From positions 26,835,994 to 26,899,993 of the forward strand of contig JARJIL010000001.1 in assembly GCA_038502395.1 (NCBI GenBank): DNA of 64,000 nt, in the 5' to 3' direction. This document shows positions 24,199-36,321 of this stretch, in pieces. Under the pieces are notes generated by a model. It saw only the letters and a list, made by a program, of their open reading frames with translations. It had not been told where the DNA came from and ran no database searches. How positions within the stretch are numbered: position 1 is the first letter of the stretch; the number at the start of each line of letters is the position of its first letter. The DNA comes from Dittrichia graveolens. Its lineage: Eukaryota > Streptophyta > Magnoliopsida > Asterales > Asteraceae. Made by a program: the position numbers and the translations under genes.

Positions 24199-25251
24199 GG
24201 GTTTAGTATCTAAAAGTATACCGAAGTTGTCACTTTTTGCTATTGTATATACCCAACTTTAAAAACTACCATTTAGTGTATTCAACTTTCTAAAACTAAC
24301 ATTTAGTGTATCCGGTTACCTTTTCATCAGGTAACCGGTAAAAAAGCTATTTTTCATTTTTTTATAATTCCAAGTTAACAAATAATTGCCACATCAGGTT
24401 GTATCTTTTTAAAATTTAGAAAATCAAAAAATCAAACTTGAATGAAGATGAATCTGGAATCAAACTTGAATGAAGATGAGTCTGGAATCAAACTTGAATG
24501 AAGATGAATCTGGAATCAAACCAACAAACACATATGATTGATGAACATGGATTGAACAAATTTGTCATCTTAAACATCTTCGTAAACAAAATATTAAACT
24601 CAGATTTACATCTTCATAAACATCAAAATCATAAACATCAACATCAAAAACACATTCGGGAACAAGAATCATCGAAAAAGAACTCAGATTTTGGGACAAA
24701 AATGGAACCCTAAAAGATGAACTCAAAATTACAGATCTAAAATCGAGAAAAACCTAAAATCAAAACCCTAACTAGATCTGAATCAGAAATCGAATCGATG
24801 AAACCCAATCGGAAACCAAATGAGATGAAAACCCTAAACTTACCTCACTGTTGAAGAACTCGCCATTGATGAAATCATCATTGAAGTCCAGATCTTTGAA
24901 GTCCAGATCTCACCCCAAATCAAAACAACCAAGTCGATAATCACCCCAAATCAAAACAACCAACTTGCTGATGAACTTGATAATCAAAACTTACCGGTTG
25001 TACAGATCTTTGAAGTCTAGATCTCACCCCAAATCAAAACAACCAAGTCGATAATCACCCCAAATCAAAACAACAAACTCACGATGAACTCGATAATCAA
25101 AACTTACCCGGAAATAATCGATGGTGGTGGTGCCGGAAGTCGATCGGTCATGGTGGTGGTGCCGAAAATAATCGATGGTAGTGGTAGACGTCGATGTATT
25201 TTTCTTGGGGGAAGTCAATTGAATTTGAATGAAGAAACAATCTGTGTTCTT

Positions 25252-25329
<78 letters not shown>

Positions 25330-25565
25330 TAATTAATTAATGTTAAATAAGAAAGTCATGTCACTTGCCATGGTAACAGCCACATCACCCATAACCATGC
25401 CACGTCACCCTTAACCGTGCCACGTCACCCTTAACCTGCTATCAAAGGTAACGATAAATTAAATGGTAGATTTTGAAACATCAGTACATTGAATGGTAGT
25501 TTAAAAGTTGGGTATACACAGTAGCAAAAAGTGACAACTTCGGTACACTTTTAGATACTAAACCC
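24199..25565. mobile_element. Mutator-type MITE with perfect 9-bp target duplication
   Basis: Terminal inverted repeats of roughly 45 bp: GGGTTTAGTATCTAAAAGT with CGAAGTTGTCACTTTTTGCT on the left, and their complements on the right. TACTTTCTT lies outside both ends (24190-24198 and 25566-25574), a perfect 9-bp duplication diagnostic of Mutator-like transposition. The interior has a 28-32-bp tandem repeat (24437-24520), a roughly 125-bp duplication (24890-25110) and an (ATT)n tract, but no transposase. Confidence 0.88.
25254..25330. repeat. (ATT)n microsatellite
   Basis: About 25 uninterrupted ATT units inside the Mutator-type MITE. The open frame through it is poly-isoleucine and not a gene. 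Confidence 0.95.
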
Positions 25566-25762
25566 TACTTTCTTTTCTTAAAAAACTCAAGAACATAGTA
25601 TGAATGATAAAGGTAGATGTGTGTAACATCATCTAAGTTAAGTTTTGTTATAAGCATATATCATTCCCTTTACATATACATATTAAGTATTGAATTGTGT
25701 TGCGAGTTCTTTAATTTTCATTTTGTTATACCGGTAAATTTTAATTAATCAACTATTAGTGC

Positions 25763-25890
25763 AATCAACAACAATAACAATACTTATTCCCCATAAGCGG
25801 AGTATGGGAGGTAAGATGTAAGTTATGACTTTACCCGCATATAGAAAGAGTGCTTCTTGAATGACTTCTAACATAGAAAAAGACCGTTCT
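25763..25890 (-). mobile_element. SINE 3' portion, second copy
   Basis: On the minus strand CTTACATCTTACCTCCCATA and CTTATGGGGAATAAGTATTG lead to TTATTGTTGTTG. This follows the same order as the copy at 9491-9601. The 5' head is missing or too decayed to see. Confidence 0.55.
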
Positions 25891-26231
25891 ATCAAACAAC
25901 AATTTATTTTTTATTTTTAGCATTTTACTATTAATCTATTATTATTCATTTATTAGTCTATCATTCATTTTCTTTCAAAACTCCATGTTATCTCTCATTG
26001 ACGTCTTATCTCTCTCGTTTATCTCCGCTTTACCGCTTAGTATATCCCACTCTCCATCGACATCTTATCTCTCCCTCTTATCTCCTCTTAGCATCTCTCA
26101 CTAGACCGCTCACAAAGCCACATCTACCACCAAAGCATCCCCAAGATCTAGGCGTCTGTAGTTTTTTACAGGTGATAACCCAGCACCACCAAACCAGCAT
26201 ATTTGGAAAAGAGAGTCTTAGAAAATACTTA

Positions 26232-27333
26232 GGTGGCGTTTGGTTTATGGAATGTTTTTGAAGGAATTGGAATCTGTGAAGGAATTGGAATCTGTGAAGG
26301 ATTTGGAATGTGTAATCTGTTTGGTTGGCAGGTAATGGAATTGGAATACATTCCAGGTTTTGTTTGGTTCGCAGATAACATAGATGAATTTGATCTCAGT
26401 TATGTAAAATGACAGAATTACCCTTTCTAGAATTTTCAATTTCATTCTTAACCACAACAAAATTAGTTACCCACAAATCAGTAGTTGAACGACGAACGGG
26501 GACGCACCGAACAACAACCGGCGAATGAAACTGTGAACGGCAACCCGTGAGGACCTCAAAATGACGAACGTGGATGGCTGTAATGAATGTGGACGCACCG
26601 AATGGTGACCCGCGAAAGACGGACGGTGAACGGCGACCCGCGAGAACTGACGAATGACGATCATCGAACGAAGACCGACGAAAGACAAACGGACCCGCGG
26701 ACGGCAAACATCGGACGAAGACCGGCGAAAGACAAATGGACCCGAGAAATATGGACGAACGGCGAACATCGTACGGCGAAAGACGACGACCCGCGAGGAC
26801 TAGCGAACGAAGAACGGGGACGCACCGAACGATGACCCGCGAAAGACAGATGGTGAACGGTGACCCGCGAGGAACGACGAACGATGAACAGGGGCGCGAC
26901 TGACGAACGGGGAAGCATGGAACATCGAACGAAGCAAAAAATGGACGGCGAACGGCAACACGCGAGGACTAACGAACGACGAACATCAAAAGACGAAATG
27001 CGAACGACGAACATCAAACGGTGACCGGCGAGGACTGACAATCAACGAACGGGGACGCGACTGACGAACGACGACTGGCAAAAGATGAGGTGAACGTCAA
27101 ACATCGAACGGCGACACGAAGACAATAGGAGGAGGGTATATTGGTAATAAACCACATTCCCTCCCTTATGGATTTTAAAATCACTCCTTATCTTGAAGGA
27201 TTTTACATTCCCTCCCTCATGGATTTTAATTCCTTCAAATTCCAATTCCATGGTGAACCAAACATTGGAATTTCTAGGAATTGGATTCCAATTCCCATAG
27301 AATCCCATAAAATCCCTCCAACCAAACACCACC
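26232..27333. mobile_element. Tourist-like MITE with CG-rich minisatellite, second copy
   Basis: The ends GGTGGCGTTTGGTT and AACCAAACACCACC are inverted repeats differing at one base. TTA lies outside both ends (26229-26231 and 27334-27336), the PIF/Harbinger target duplication. Subterminal AATTGGAAT motifs flank a CG-rich array at about 26490-27120. The architecture matches 3174-4026, but the minisatellite words differ. Confidence 0.85.
26490..27120. repeat. GAACGGCGACCCGCGAGGAC-type minisatellite
   Basis: Degenerate repeats of about 25-45 bp combine GACGAACG, GGCGACCCGCGAGGACT and GAAAGACGAA words. Open frames on both strands here (71-126 codons) are repeat artefacts of biased composition. 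Confidence 0.8.
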
Positions 27334-27336
27334 TTA

Positions 27337-28191
27337 AGGGTGAATGGAACCATAAAAATTCGGCTTTGTTTTGGTAAGGTAATGGCTCTTTTAAGTTTTC
27401 ATTTTGGTGTTTTTCAAATGTTTGCTTTGGTTTTAGGGTTTTATGAAAATAGGATCTTTAACATTATTTAGAGTAAGATTCACTGTTATTGTTCCAAATT
27501 CTATAGTAAATATGCGTTTTGGTTCGATCATGTTTTAGTTGGTTTGGTTTTTGGTTTGAATCATTTGGGTTTGTGTATGAATCATGTTCTAATTATGTGG
27601 TAAATATGTGTTTTGGTTTTGAAAGAATGATTTTTTTGGTAAGCTTTCTAACACAAAAGAAGAGTGTAGTAAACTATAACCCTTAACAAATCTAGAACGA
27701 AATCCCAAATTTGTACCACACATGAATAGCCTACTAGTATTGATGTAAAATTGTTCATCTTTGGCCTAATCATCGTACATTTGGACGCCTCTTGATCCGC
27801 TTGATCATCTCAATTAGTTGTACATTTAAAGTTGTTAATTTAGAAAGGAAGCAAATATAGTGAAGCTCAATTCAATAGTTGTAAGCATTGAAGCACAAAG
27901 TTTACTTGAAGAGATGAAATTGATATGGGAAACGGTATCATTCTTTTACTTTCCACCATTTATTATTTCCCATAAAAAACCTTCCATTTTCATTTGCAAT
28001 TTTCAAGATTTGGAAACTTCACTCAAACCCTAGAGCCGGTAAAAAAATAACCCAATTTAAGTAATTAAATGAAGGTTGTGTTAAGTAGGGATTGCCTAAT
28101 TGAGACTATGAGGTGTTTATAACCACAGGGGTTGAAAGTGTCAAAATAAAAGATGAGAAGTTGAGGGACCATTCTTGCTAATTGTCCATAG

Positions 28192-28270
<79 letters not shown>

Positions 28271-28328
28271 CATCTTTTGAACTAGTACACATACATACAC
28301 ACTTTCACCAACACTTAAAGGCTGCCAA
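27337..28328. other. intergenic with (TA)n(TG)n microsatellite
   Basis: No gene recognised. A compound microsatellite lies at 28193-28265 (TA then TG). The rest is AT-rich. Confidence 0.6.
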
Positions 28329-29171
28329 TGTAACACCGTAAATTTACAGCTATTATTTTTAAATTCAAGTTTTGAAACTGCGTGGTTACATCTGTAATTA
28401 TAACTTCTCCATAATCTGTTTAATCAAAATATTATATAACAGAAACAACGGATAGCAGTCCACCATTGCGTTATCGGGGAACTCACCCCTTCGGGATTAG
28501 CGGAAACTGAGAGCCGGTCATCATTACGTTGAGGGACGGCGATTCTGCAGAATCAAAGATTCGCAACCAACGAATCACCGATCATCATAGCTGGCAACAG
28601 AAGGCTCCAACCAGATCCAAACTCAGCTGGTCCTGAAACAACTATAACAAAGTGTCTAGACACAACACATTTGGCCTACTCAAGCCATCACATAACACAA
28701 TTGGCCTATTTAAGCCCATAACATGCATATAATACAATTGGCCTACTCAATCCTATAGCATGCTTACATATCAAATCATAATACATTACAATTCAACAAT
28801 AAATAATTAATAACTCATCCTTTAGTTTTAATGTTCATTATATTATATAACATTCTTATTATGATGCTAATGTTAACCGGTACTCACCCGTAACGTTATA
28901 GTAGGAAAACATAGTGTTTTAGGTCTCCTTGATCCTTGGGAGTACCTATCATACCATTATTTACGTTTAGACATCAATATACAACGAACGACAACCAAAA
29001 CACTTGTAACAATGATGCCCTTACTCCAATTATTAGCTTATAACAATAGTCCAAGCATCACACAAAGGAACAACAAAAAACAGAATATTGATCCTAGCGA
29101 CGGACGCGTCGCGTCCATCTATGCAATGTGTCGCATCGCGCGACAGTTGGCAAGAACGCAGTTTGCACTGC
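28329..29171 (-). repeat. truncated antisense gypsy LTR
   Basis: Begins TGTAACACCG, like the complete antisense LTR at 32002-34656, and shares the AAACTGCGTGG block and later motifs. It is cut off at 29171, exactly where the plus-strand element's LTR begins. There is no primer site outside its left end, so it was a 3' or solo LTR. Near its cut end it carries the CpG-rich word GGACGCGTCGCGTCC and a CGCATCGCGCGAC variant. Confidence 0.65.
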
Positions 29172-29377
29172 TGTAATACCCGAACTTTTGAAAATAAATA
29201 AAAAGAATATTTTATTGAGAAAATAATAGTGTGTTGGGTTATGGACTAGTTGACTTATGTGGGCTTGAATATATGTATATATATACATGGTTGGCTTAAT
29301 AGGCTAATGTAGTTAATTCAAAGGATTAATTACTTAGTGGGCTTAAATGGTAATTATTAGGCCAAGGCCTTTTAAAG

Positions 29378-29392
29378 AAAGTATATAAAGGG
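29378..29392 (+). promoter_or_regulatory. TATA box in the gypsy LTR
   Basis: GTATATAAAGGGG is a good TATA element, conserved at the equivalent place in the 3' LTR (about 39317). It is the likely transcription start region of the element. Confidence 0.55.
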
Positions 29393-29824
29393 GTTTAGGG
29401 CACAGCCCCCAACACCTGTTACTGTTTCATTCATTCAACAAGAGAGTCAGTGTTTGTGTGTGTATTTGCTCTCGAGAAGCAAAGAGGAGGAGACATCAAG
29501 AATCGTTGTAAACTCAAGGAATTGTCAAGAGAATCATTAGGTAATGTTTCCTATCTCATTATGTAGTGTAGCTATCAATCTTATCTTGTTTGGATGATTC
29601 TAGCATGAGTTTTAATCTGGGTTTTGAGGTTTTGGGTTATGAAGAACTAGTGAGAAAGAAATTAAGATATGAGCTTAAATACTTGATGAAATGTATTTAA
29701 ATCTTGAAGGAAGTGTTTAAATGAGTGAAGAAATATTTTGAAACAAAAATAAAATGAATTGGTTGAGTTTTGAAATAACTTGATTTTTGGCCATGGAGCC
29801 TGAGAATGAAAATGATGCACTGAC

Positions 29825-30345
29825 AGGGATGAAAGTGCCTCATGCGACTTTCACCTTGGTCTCGTGCGACCTTCACCCAAGCCATGCGAATTTTACAGTA
29901 ATGCCTCATGCGACTTTCACTTGCTACAGACACTTCATGCGACTTTAGTTGATGTATATGGCATCATGCGACTTTCATGATAGTAAACATATAACTTCAT
30001 GCAACTTTAGTTGATGTATATGGCATCATGCGACTTTCATGATAGTAAACATGTAATTTCATGCAACTTTGTATGTATGTAAATATATCATGTCACTTTC
30101 AGATTAGTATAGGTGAGTCCATGCGACTTTCAGTTGACACGTATATGGTTTCATGCGACTTTATGATTTCCTTCATGCGACTTTTAGTTGAAACATATGT
30201 ATACATATTGCCTCATGCGACTTACCTGATACACCATGCGACCTTCGCATGGGGTATCCGGTTAACATACGAGATTTCATGCGACTTACATGTGGGAGTA
30301 TGTATGCTCATGCGACTTTTGGTGGGTGCATGTGAACTCATGTGA
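29825..30345. repeat. CATGCGACTTTC word array in the LTR
   Basis: About twenty copies of CATGCGACTT or near variants are spaced irregularly by 15-40 bp. Part of the array is a larger duplication containing GTTGATGTATATGGCATC. The array recurs at 39775-40230 in the 3' LTR with small differences in copy number and sequence. Confidence 0.85.
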
Positions 30346-30656
30346 CTTTTAAACCACCCATCCAACTTTAGGGACCTTGCATGGTCCAACGTGTGAAACT
30401 TAGTAATAGGGTCCATGTGAGACTCGAATGTATTATGTGAGCAAACGAACAAGAGATTCGTACACGGTGTCGATTTATTTAGACCTATTATAGGTGACAG
30501 CTGACTGGCAAGTAATCACAAGTGAATTAGTGAACTAAGACTGTGTAACGGAGACTGTAAACAGGTGAGTACTCTTACTTACAACCTAACAGATGATGTA
30601 TGTGATTATGACATGTGTTATGAGTTATATGATACGATATGATTTATTGAATGATT

Positions 30657-30805
30657 AGACCGTTCACTTCGGTGACGGGAATGATGAGACCGTTCACTTA
30701 GGTGACAGGAATGATGAGACCGTTCACTTCGGTGACGGGAATAATGGGATCGTTCACTACGGTGATGGGAATGTTGGGACCGTCTACTATGGTAGTGGGA
30801 ATGAT
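30657..30805. repeat. tandem 29-30-bp units in the LTR
   Basis: About five units of GACCGTTCACTTCGGTGACG plus GGAATGATGA, the last ones decayed. The unit contains the inverted pair TTCAC/GTGA. It occupies the same relative place as the GTATAGCTATGCAGGTG repeats of the 3' LTR. Confidence 0.8.
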
Positions 30806-31138
30806 TGATACACTATACGTGAAATAAGTTGATGACGTGACAATTCGCTTGTTGGATGTAAAGTACTCGCTAAGCTTTGTGCTTACGGTTGTTGTTTAAT
30901 CTTCTTTTCAGGTGATGACCACGGCGGGGCTCCAGCACGCGGTTGATAGATCATTCCCCTCAGGCTTCCGCAATGTTCAAACTATTTTGTATTTTATGAT
31001 GTATTCCAAAACAATTACACTTGAATTCAAGCCACCCGAGGTTGTAATTAACTTACACAATGTTTTAAGTATAGTAGACTATGAATCATACGCACTCGTA
31101 TTTGTTTAATTGCCAAAAAAATTTGGGACGTTACAACT

Positions 31139-31150
31139 TGGTATCAGAGC
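31139..31150 (+). other. primer binding site (tRNA-iMet)
   Basis: TGGTATCAGAGC, complementary to the 3' end of plant initiator methionine tRNA, lies three bases after the LTR end TTACA. This fixes the LTR boundary and the plus orientation. Confidence 0.92.
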
Positions 31151-31741
31151 CTTGATTTAAGAGATTCGAATACGTTTCCGCGTGTTTGAACTTAAACCTT
31201 GGTTCGTGAAGGATTTTGGACAAAGTTTTGAAACCTTTTCAAACTATTAGTGTTACGATGAGCTGTCGGCTGGAGCTATTCCGAGTGGTCACACGCGAGT
31301 ACAAGGTATGAATTTATGATATGATGATCATGTTAACTGAGATCTTGAAAATTAAACTGTTCTAGTAGAATCAGAATAGAATGACATGATAGTGCTTACA
31401 TGATAACTGATTATATGCTTGATGAAGTGATTGATACATGGCCCAAGCCAGTGAATCGGGATTCCTAGTGGTAATGACCAGATCCAATATGTATAACGTG
31501 TTTGTAATAATAGGGCCCATATTATTATCTGCACATGACATTTGTTGGAAACTTGTCAAAATCCGGGGAATCTTGTGGATCCGGTGAGTGGTACTTGTAG
31601 AGGTAAGATGCCTATAGCTAGGGTGCCTTAGAATGACTAGGGTTGCCTGATAGTTGTACTTATGACATGAAATACGTGAAATATGAACTGATATAGTGAT
31701 GAGGACTGTGTGGCAATGCCACCTGTTAATTAGTGCATTGC

Positions 31742-31985
31742 CTATACATCCAGTATGGTGACCACAAGAAACTGCTCTGTGATACCAACGGGTTTTGAAA
31801 ACCCACCCAATGGGGAAAATGCTAGTGTGACAAGAGAGAGTGACCCCCGTGCACAACCGATCCTGAACCAAATTGAAAATGTGACTCCGTAAAATATTGT
31901 ACCGAAGAATGTGATGAATGATGAAGAGTACGGGAACGAGGCAATGACTGAATACTCTTCCAAGTATCCAACTCACTCAAACTTA
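31742..31985 (+). pseudogene. gypsy gag, N-terminal fragment
   Basis: In frame from about 31757 it reads VTTRNCSVIPTGFENPPNGE, with one internal stop near 31890, and continues to the point where the antisense primer site and LTR begin. The downstream gag resumes just after 34656. The minus-strand 201-codon frame across this leader is a shadow. Confidence 0.5.
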
Positions 31986-31998
31986 GGCTCTGATACCA
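31986..31998 (-). other. antisense primer binding site
   Basis: On the minus strand this is TGGTATCAGAGCC, three bases beyond the end of the antisense LTR. It shows that the LTR at 32002-34656 is the 5' LTR of a minus-strand gypsy element, although no minus-strand body follows. Confidence 0.85.
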
Positions 31999-32001
31999 GC
32001 T

Positions 32002-34656
32002 TGTAACACCGCGATTTTGAGAACCAAATTTTTCTTTTTAAAATACAATTTAAGATTTCAAACTGCGTGGGTTTGACTGTAAATAGAACAATCAAACCTG
32101 TCTTATAATTTAAAAATGCAGCGGAAGTAAAAACACGTGGCAAACTATATAAACATTCAAAATGATGCCATAAACGACAATTGGTGTTACGGAATACATA
32201 ACCGGCTGACCATTATCTTAAACAGACATAAACATAGTTCAACAGAGTTTAAACATAAAAGAAGTGTTCCTCCCAAAGCAATTAACTACCCGCAGGCTCC
32301 CGAGCTCACTGAGGATTACCTGCACATGTGGAGTGTAGCATCTGTTAGCTATAATATCTAGTGAGTACCAAATAGCATGCAATCAATATAAGTACATCAC
32401 ATATCATCAATCATGCTCATATAGTTCTATCCTAGCATCTCGCGATGAGCTGGCGTAGTCAGGAGGTAACATATCTTGCAGGGGAGCTAACCCGGCTCAA
32501 TGCACCAAACTGGGGTACCAGACACATCAACCGCTCCGGTGGGGGAGCTGTTAAGCATCCACCGTTGCGTTTTGGAATCAACCGATTCCTCTGTTGTATA
32601 GCATACGCCATACCCAAAGAGGACAGCTTTGTCCTTAAGTAGAACAGCTTTGTTCTTATGTTGGACAGCTTTGTCCATAAGATCCGGACCAATCACAAAC
32701 AAGTAATTTGATTCAATCGAATCATCCATCAATGCGCGCATATATTCAATTATCATCATAGCATACACCTAATCAAGTGCATACTACATTGTGTCAACAT
32801 GGTAATTTCTAGCATCATCATGCAATCCTACACTTAAACAAGTGCGTGTACAAATCATGGTATACAATTTCGTGATCATTGTCAATATATGTTATAGGTA
32901 TATTAATTGTTATGTCATTCGACACTCACTTGACAGGCTAGAATAAGCAAAGACCTTGCTTTGGCACACACGGATTGTCAATTCAACCTATAACACCAAT
33001 ATCTACGCATTAATCACTTGAACACGCGAGGAAGGTCTAAGATACTTGAAACAATACCCTAATGGTGTTATTAAACCATTTATTAACTAACTATAGCAGT
33101 CCAAGCAACAACACGTGAACACGTAGCACAAAACAACACAAAAGGCTGTGTGCAGGGGTGTCGCGCCGCGACACAGCCTTGTGTCGCGCCGTGACCAGTC
33201 TGCAGAGGCTGCAACAGCTGTTGTTTTGTGCACAGCAAGCCCATTTTAGCTCATTTCAATTCCAAATCAATTTTGGTAAAATTCTAGTGTTTCATAGGAT
33301 CATTTGACACTTGTGGAAGCTTTCTAACATCAAAAACTCCTATCCAATTAATTCATACGAAAATCACAATTAAATGGACAAAGACGTGCGCATAATGGCC
33401 AAAACTTGGTGTAGACCAATTCCAACACTTGCAACACATCATATACACCTAATATGATGTATTGAAGGTGTTGCAACTGACCAAAACCTTTAAACTCATT
33501 GTTTGGTATCATTTTCCAATTTCTTGCCTATTTAAGGCCTATTTTTCATTATTTTAGTCAATTCAAGCAAAAGAACCATTCCAATTCAAAACCAATGTTC
33601 TAATCAATTCATACAAGTCATATGAACCTATTAGAACCTTAAAAATCAGTTCTTGATAGGTAAAAACAGATTTAGGCCATTTTGACCCATTTAGGCTAAA
33701 TATTGGATTTGTGCAAAAACACCACTTCTAATGCACCAATTGAGTTCTAATCAATCCTAACAAGTTATAAGATTAATTAGAACACTAAATTTCAGTTCTT
33801 GAAGGTCAAAATCAGTTTGACCCGTATTTGAACAATTTTGACCCATTTGAGCCAAAATTCAAAACTCATCAAGAACACTACTTTAACTCATGGAATTGAT
33901 TCCTATACACTTATAAATGATATTAGAACCTATTTCAATCATAAATTTCAGTTCTTGATTGCTAAATCAAAGAACCCACTTGTAAACCTAGAATTTCAAT
34001 TCTTGAAAGGCATAATCAAGAACAAGGATTAATTGGCACTTACAATGATCAAAGGATGTTTAGGAACTACTTGTGGGACGATTTTGATCCTTATTTAGCT
34101 GCTAGAACAAGAGTTTTATGAGTTTTCTTCAAAAACCCAAAAATCAAGAATGAAGAACAAGAGTTGAATTTGGAGCTTACTAGGTTAGAGATGAAGAAGA
34201 TGATGTTCTAGGATGAAATTAGCCTTCAATTTGCTGCTGGAATTCGATTCCTTCTTGATCTTCTCCTTCAAATTTGCAAGAACAGTAGGTGATAGGAAGA
34301 AAAATGAGAAGTCTGTGTTTGAGAAGATGAATACTCACGTGAAGTAGCTGCCATATGCCCACTTGTGGGTTATAATTATCTACAAGTGGGTATTTTGTTC
34401 CCCTTTCCAACTTACAACTCATCTCTCGTTTAACTGTTTCAACTAACGAGGATATTTTTGGAATCCTCGTTTGAAACCGTTCGATATTTTATAATCTTTA
34501 TCTATATTTATTAATATTTTTAATAACCCTTTTATTTATTATTTTCCATATTTTATACCATTTTCTAAAATATATATATATATATATTATTTAATTAAAT
34601 TAGATAATTGACGTACCATATTCGGACACGTTTAGGCCCGTTTTGAGGATGTTACA
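32002..34656 (-). repeat. complete antisense gypsy LTR interrupting gag
   Basis: Begins TGTAACACCGCG and ends GAGGATGTTACA, so it is bounded by TGT/ACA on either strand. At 2.65 kb it is large. It differs from the plus-strand element's LTRs but is related to 28329-29171. Near 33150-33195 it carries the palindromic word GTGTCGCGCCGCGACAC and a GTGTCGCGCCGTGAC variant. Gag sequence of the plus-strand element lies on both sides. Confidence 0.8.
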
Positions 34657-35360
34657 ACTAATGCCTAAGATCATGGAGGATCTGAAACAGGATATGGGAA
34701 CTATGATGGATCAGAAACTGGGAGCCCTATGGGCTGCAAAAGAAGCTTCCGCGACTGTGGTTGTCGCCCAACAAGCAACACCGACTGTTAACCAAGGGAC
34801 TCCAGGAGGAACCTTTCGGGATTTCTCGGCTTGTCAGCCGCCCGTTTTCGATGGAGTACTAGACCCGGTGTGAAGCACCCGATGGGTCTCTACAATAGAG
34901 GGAGCTTTCTTTACCAGCCGTTGTGCTGAGGACTCGAAAATCTAGTTTGCTTTTAACTTCCTCAGAGGAGCGGCCAAAGATTGGTGGAATATGTTAAGAA
35001 AAATGAAGGGCGAGGCTATTACAAGAATGACCTGGGAAGAATTCACGAAATTGTTCTATGAGAAGTATGCTCCCAAGGTTGAGGTGGAGCGAGTGATGGA
35101 TGAGTTCATGAAACTCAAGCAAACCACTGAAACGGTTAATCAGATAACCGCGACATTCAAAGAGAAACTACTGTATTGTCCTGCGTATGCAAGCAACGAG
35201 AGATTGCAGATTCACAAGTACACGCAGATGTTGCGAGAGGATATCCAGGAGTTTGTTTCGAATTGCCAGTATCCTACCTTGGATCAACTGATCGAGGGGG
35301 CAGAAAAAGAGAGCTGTATTTGATAGAGAGAAACAAGAAAAGGTCGGCGGAGTGAGCGGC
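34657..35360 (+). pseudogene. gypsy gag, broken
   Basis: Open segments 34643-34873 and 34991-35323 carry gag capsid motifs: FSACQPPVFDGVLDP, then WNMLRKMKGEAI, TWEEFTKLFYEKYAP and a QITATF region. Two stops (TGA near 34872 and TAG near 34950) and a further break after 35320 interrupt one otherwise continuous frame. It would form the particle shell. Confidence 0.8.
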
Positions 35361-35361
35361 C

Positions 35362-36321
35362 GTGGGTAATAATACTGGGAGACAACAGTTCAAGAAGCCA
35401 AATGTTGGTAATTTCAAGCCTGCCGTTAGAAATCCCGGGGCAAGGTGCGGCAAGTGTGGAAAGGGGCATGCTGGGGAGTGCCGAATGGGAACCGTGAACT
35501 GCTTCTTGTGTGGGAAGAGCGGACATTACGGGAAGGATTGCAAGGCTCACCTGAACGTGTATTTTAGGTGCAAGAAACCAGGGCATCGCATGGCAGAATG
35601 CCCGGAAGCAGTAGGGGGTAGTGGGAGGCCTGCTTGGCAACCACCGCTCCGGATCACCGAAGGAGAGAAGGGAAAGAAACCTGAGGTTCCGAAGCCTTGG
35701 GGGCGTGCATTTCAAATGACTGTAGAGGAGGCGAAGAAAGAGTCCGATGTGATTGCAGGTACATTTATTGTTAATTCTATGCCTGCACTTGTATTATTTG
35801 ATTCCGGGGCAAGTAAGTCCTTTGTATCTTCTGCTTTTTGTAATAAATTTGAAATAGCACCGGTGAAGTTAGAAACATCGTTAGAGGTAGAGATAGCCGA
35901 TGATAAGGCTTTGTGTGTTACCACGATCTATAGGGACAATGTAATAATGATAGATGATGTACAGTTTACTATAGATCTACTACCGACTCCTATGAGGGGG
36001 TTACAAGTAATAGTGGGAATGGATTGGCTGGGGTGTCACCAGGCCAACATCTTGTGCAAGCAAGGGATCATACGGATCCAGAGTCCAAGTGGGGGAGAAG
36101 TCTCCATCTACGGTAAACGACAAAATGGGTTGATGACATGTTGCACCGTGACCAAAGCGGTAAAGTATCTACGCAAGGGCTGCACGGCCTTCATAGCTCA
36201 TGTGATTGACTCAAGAATGGAAAAGAGGAAACTAACAGTTTCAGATGTACCAGTGGTATGCGACTATCCGGAGGTATTCCCGGAGGAATTGCCAGGGATC
36301 CCGCCAGACAGGTACGTGTAG
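35362..36321 (+). pseudogene. gypsy gag zinc knuckles and aspartic protease
   Basis: 319 codons. Residues 29-40 resemble a variant knuckle and residues 47-60 are a canonical CX2CX4HX4C knuckle (CFLCGKSGHYGKDC). A third at 67-80 has lost its first cysteine (Tyr in YFRCKKPGH). The retroviral-type protease active site is LFDSGAS at about 145-150. The frame ends at a TAG (36319-36321), after which polymerase sequence continues in the same frame. Confidence 0.85.

Larger units (their letters stand above)
29172..31135 (+). repeat. 5' LTR of the gypsy element
   Basis: Starts TGTAATACCCGAAC and ends GGGACGTTACA, directly followed by the primer site. Its first 1.14 kb closely match 39107-40248. It contains a probable promoter block (GTATATAAAGGGG near 29380), an array of CATGCGACTTTC words, and a second array of GACCGTTCACTTCGGTGACG units. 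Confidence 0.88.

Noticed and set aside
26396..27041. Overlapping Arg/Ser/Val-rich frames of 100-126 codons
   Set aside because: Same reason: they lie in a CG-rich minisatellite in a MITE, with several frames open on both strands.
29825..30345. CRISPR-like array of short repeats
   Set aside because: The repeats are degenerate, irregularly spaced, inside a plant LTR and duplicated in the other LTR. There are no cas genes and the DNA is eukaryotic.
30061..30452. Frames of 76-94 codons in the gypsy LTR
   Set aside because: They run through the CATGCGACTT word array, and the equivalent frame in the other LTR differs in length; no domain.
31139..31150. Possible tRNA-Met fragment
   Set aside because: Only 12 bases complementary to the tRNA 3' end directly after an LTR; this is a primer binding site, not a tRNA gene.
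31371..31976. 201-codon minus-strand frame
   Set aside because: Antisense to the gypsy leader and gag fragment, no recognisable domain, and composition typical of a shadow frame.
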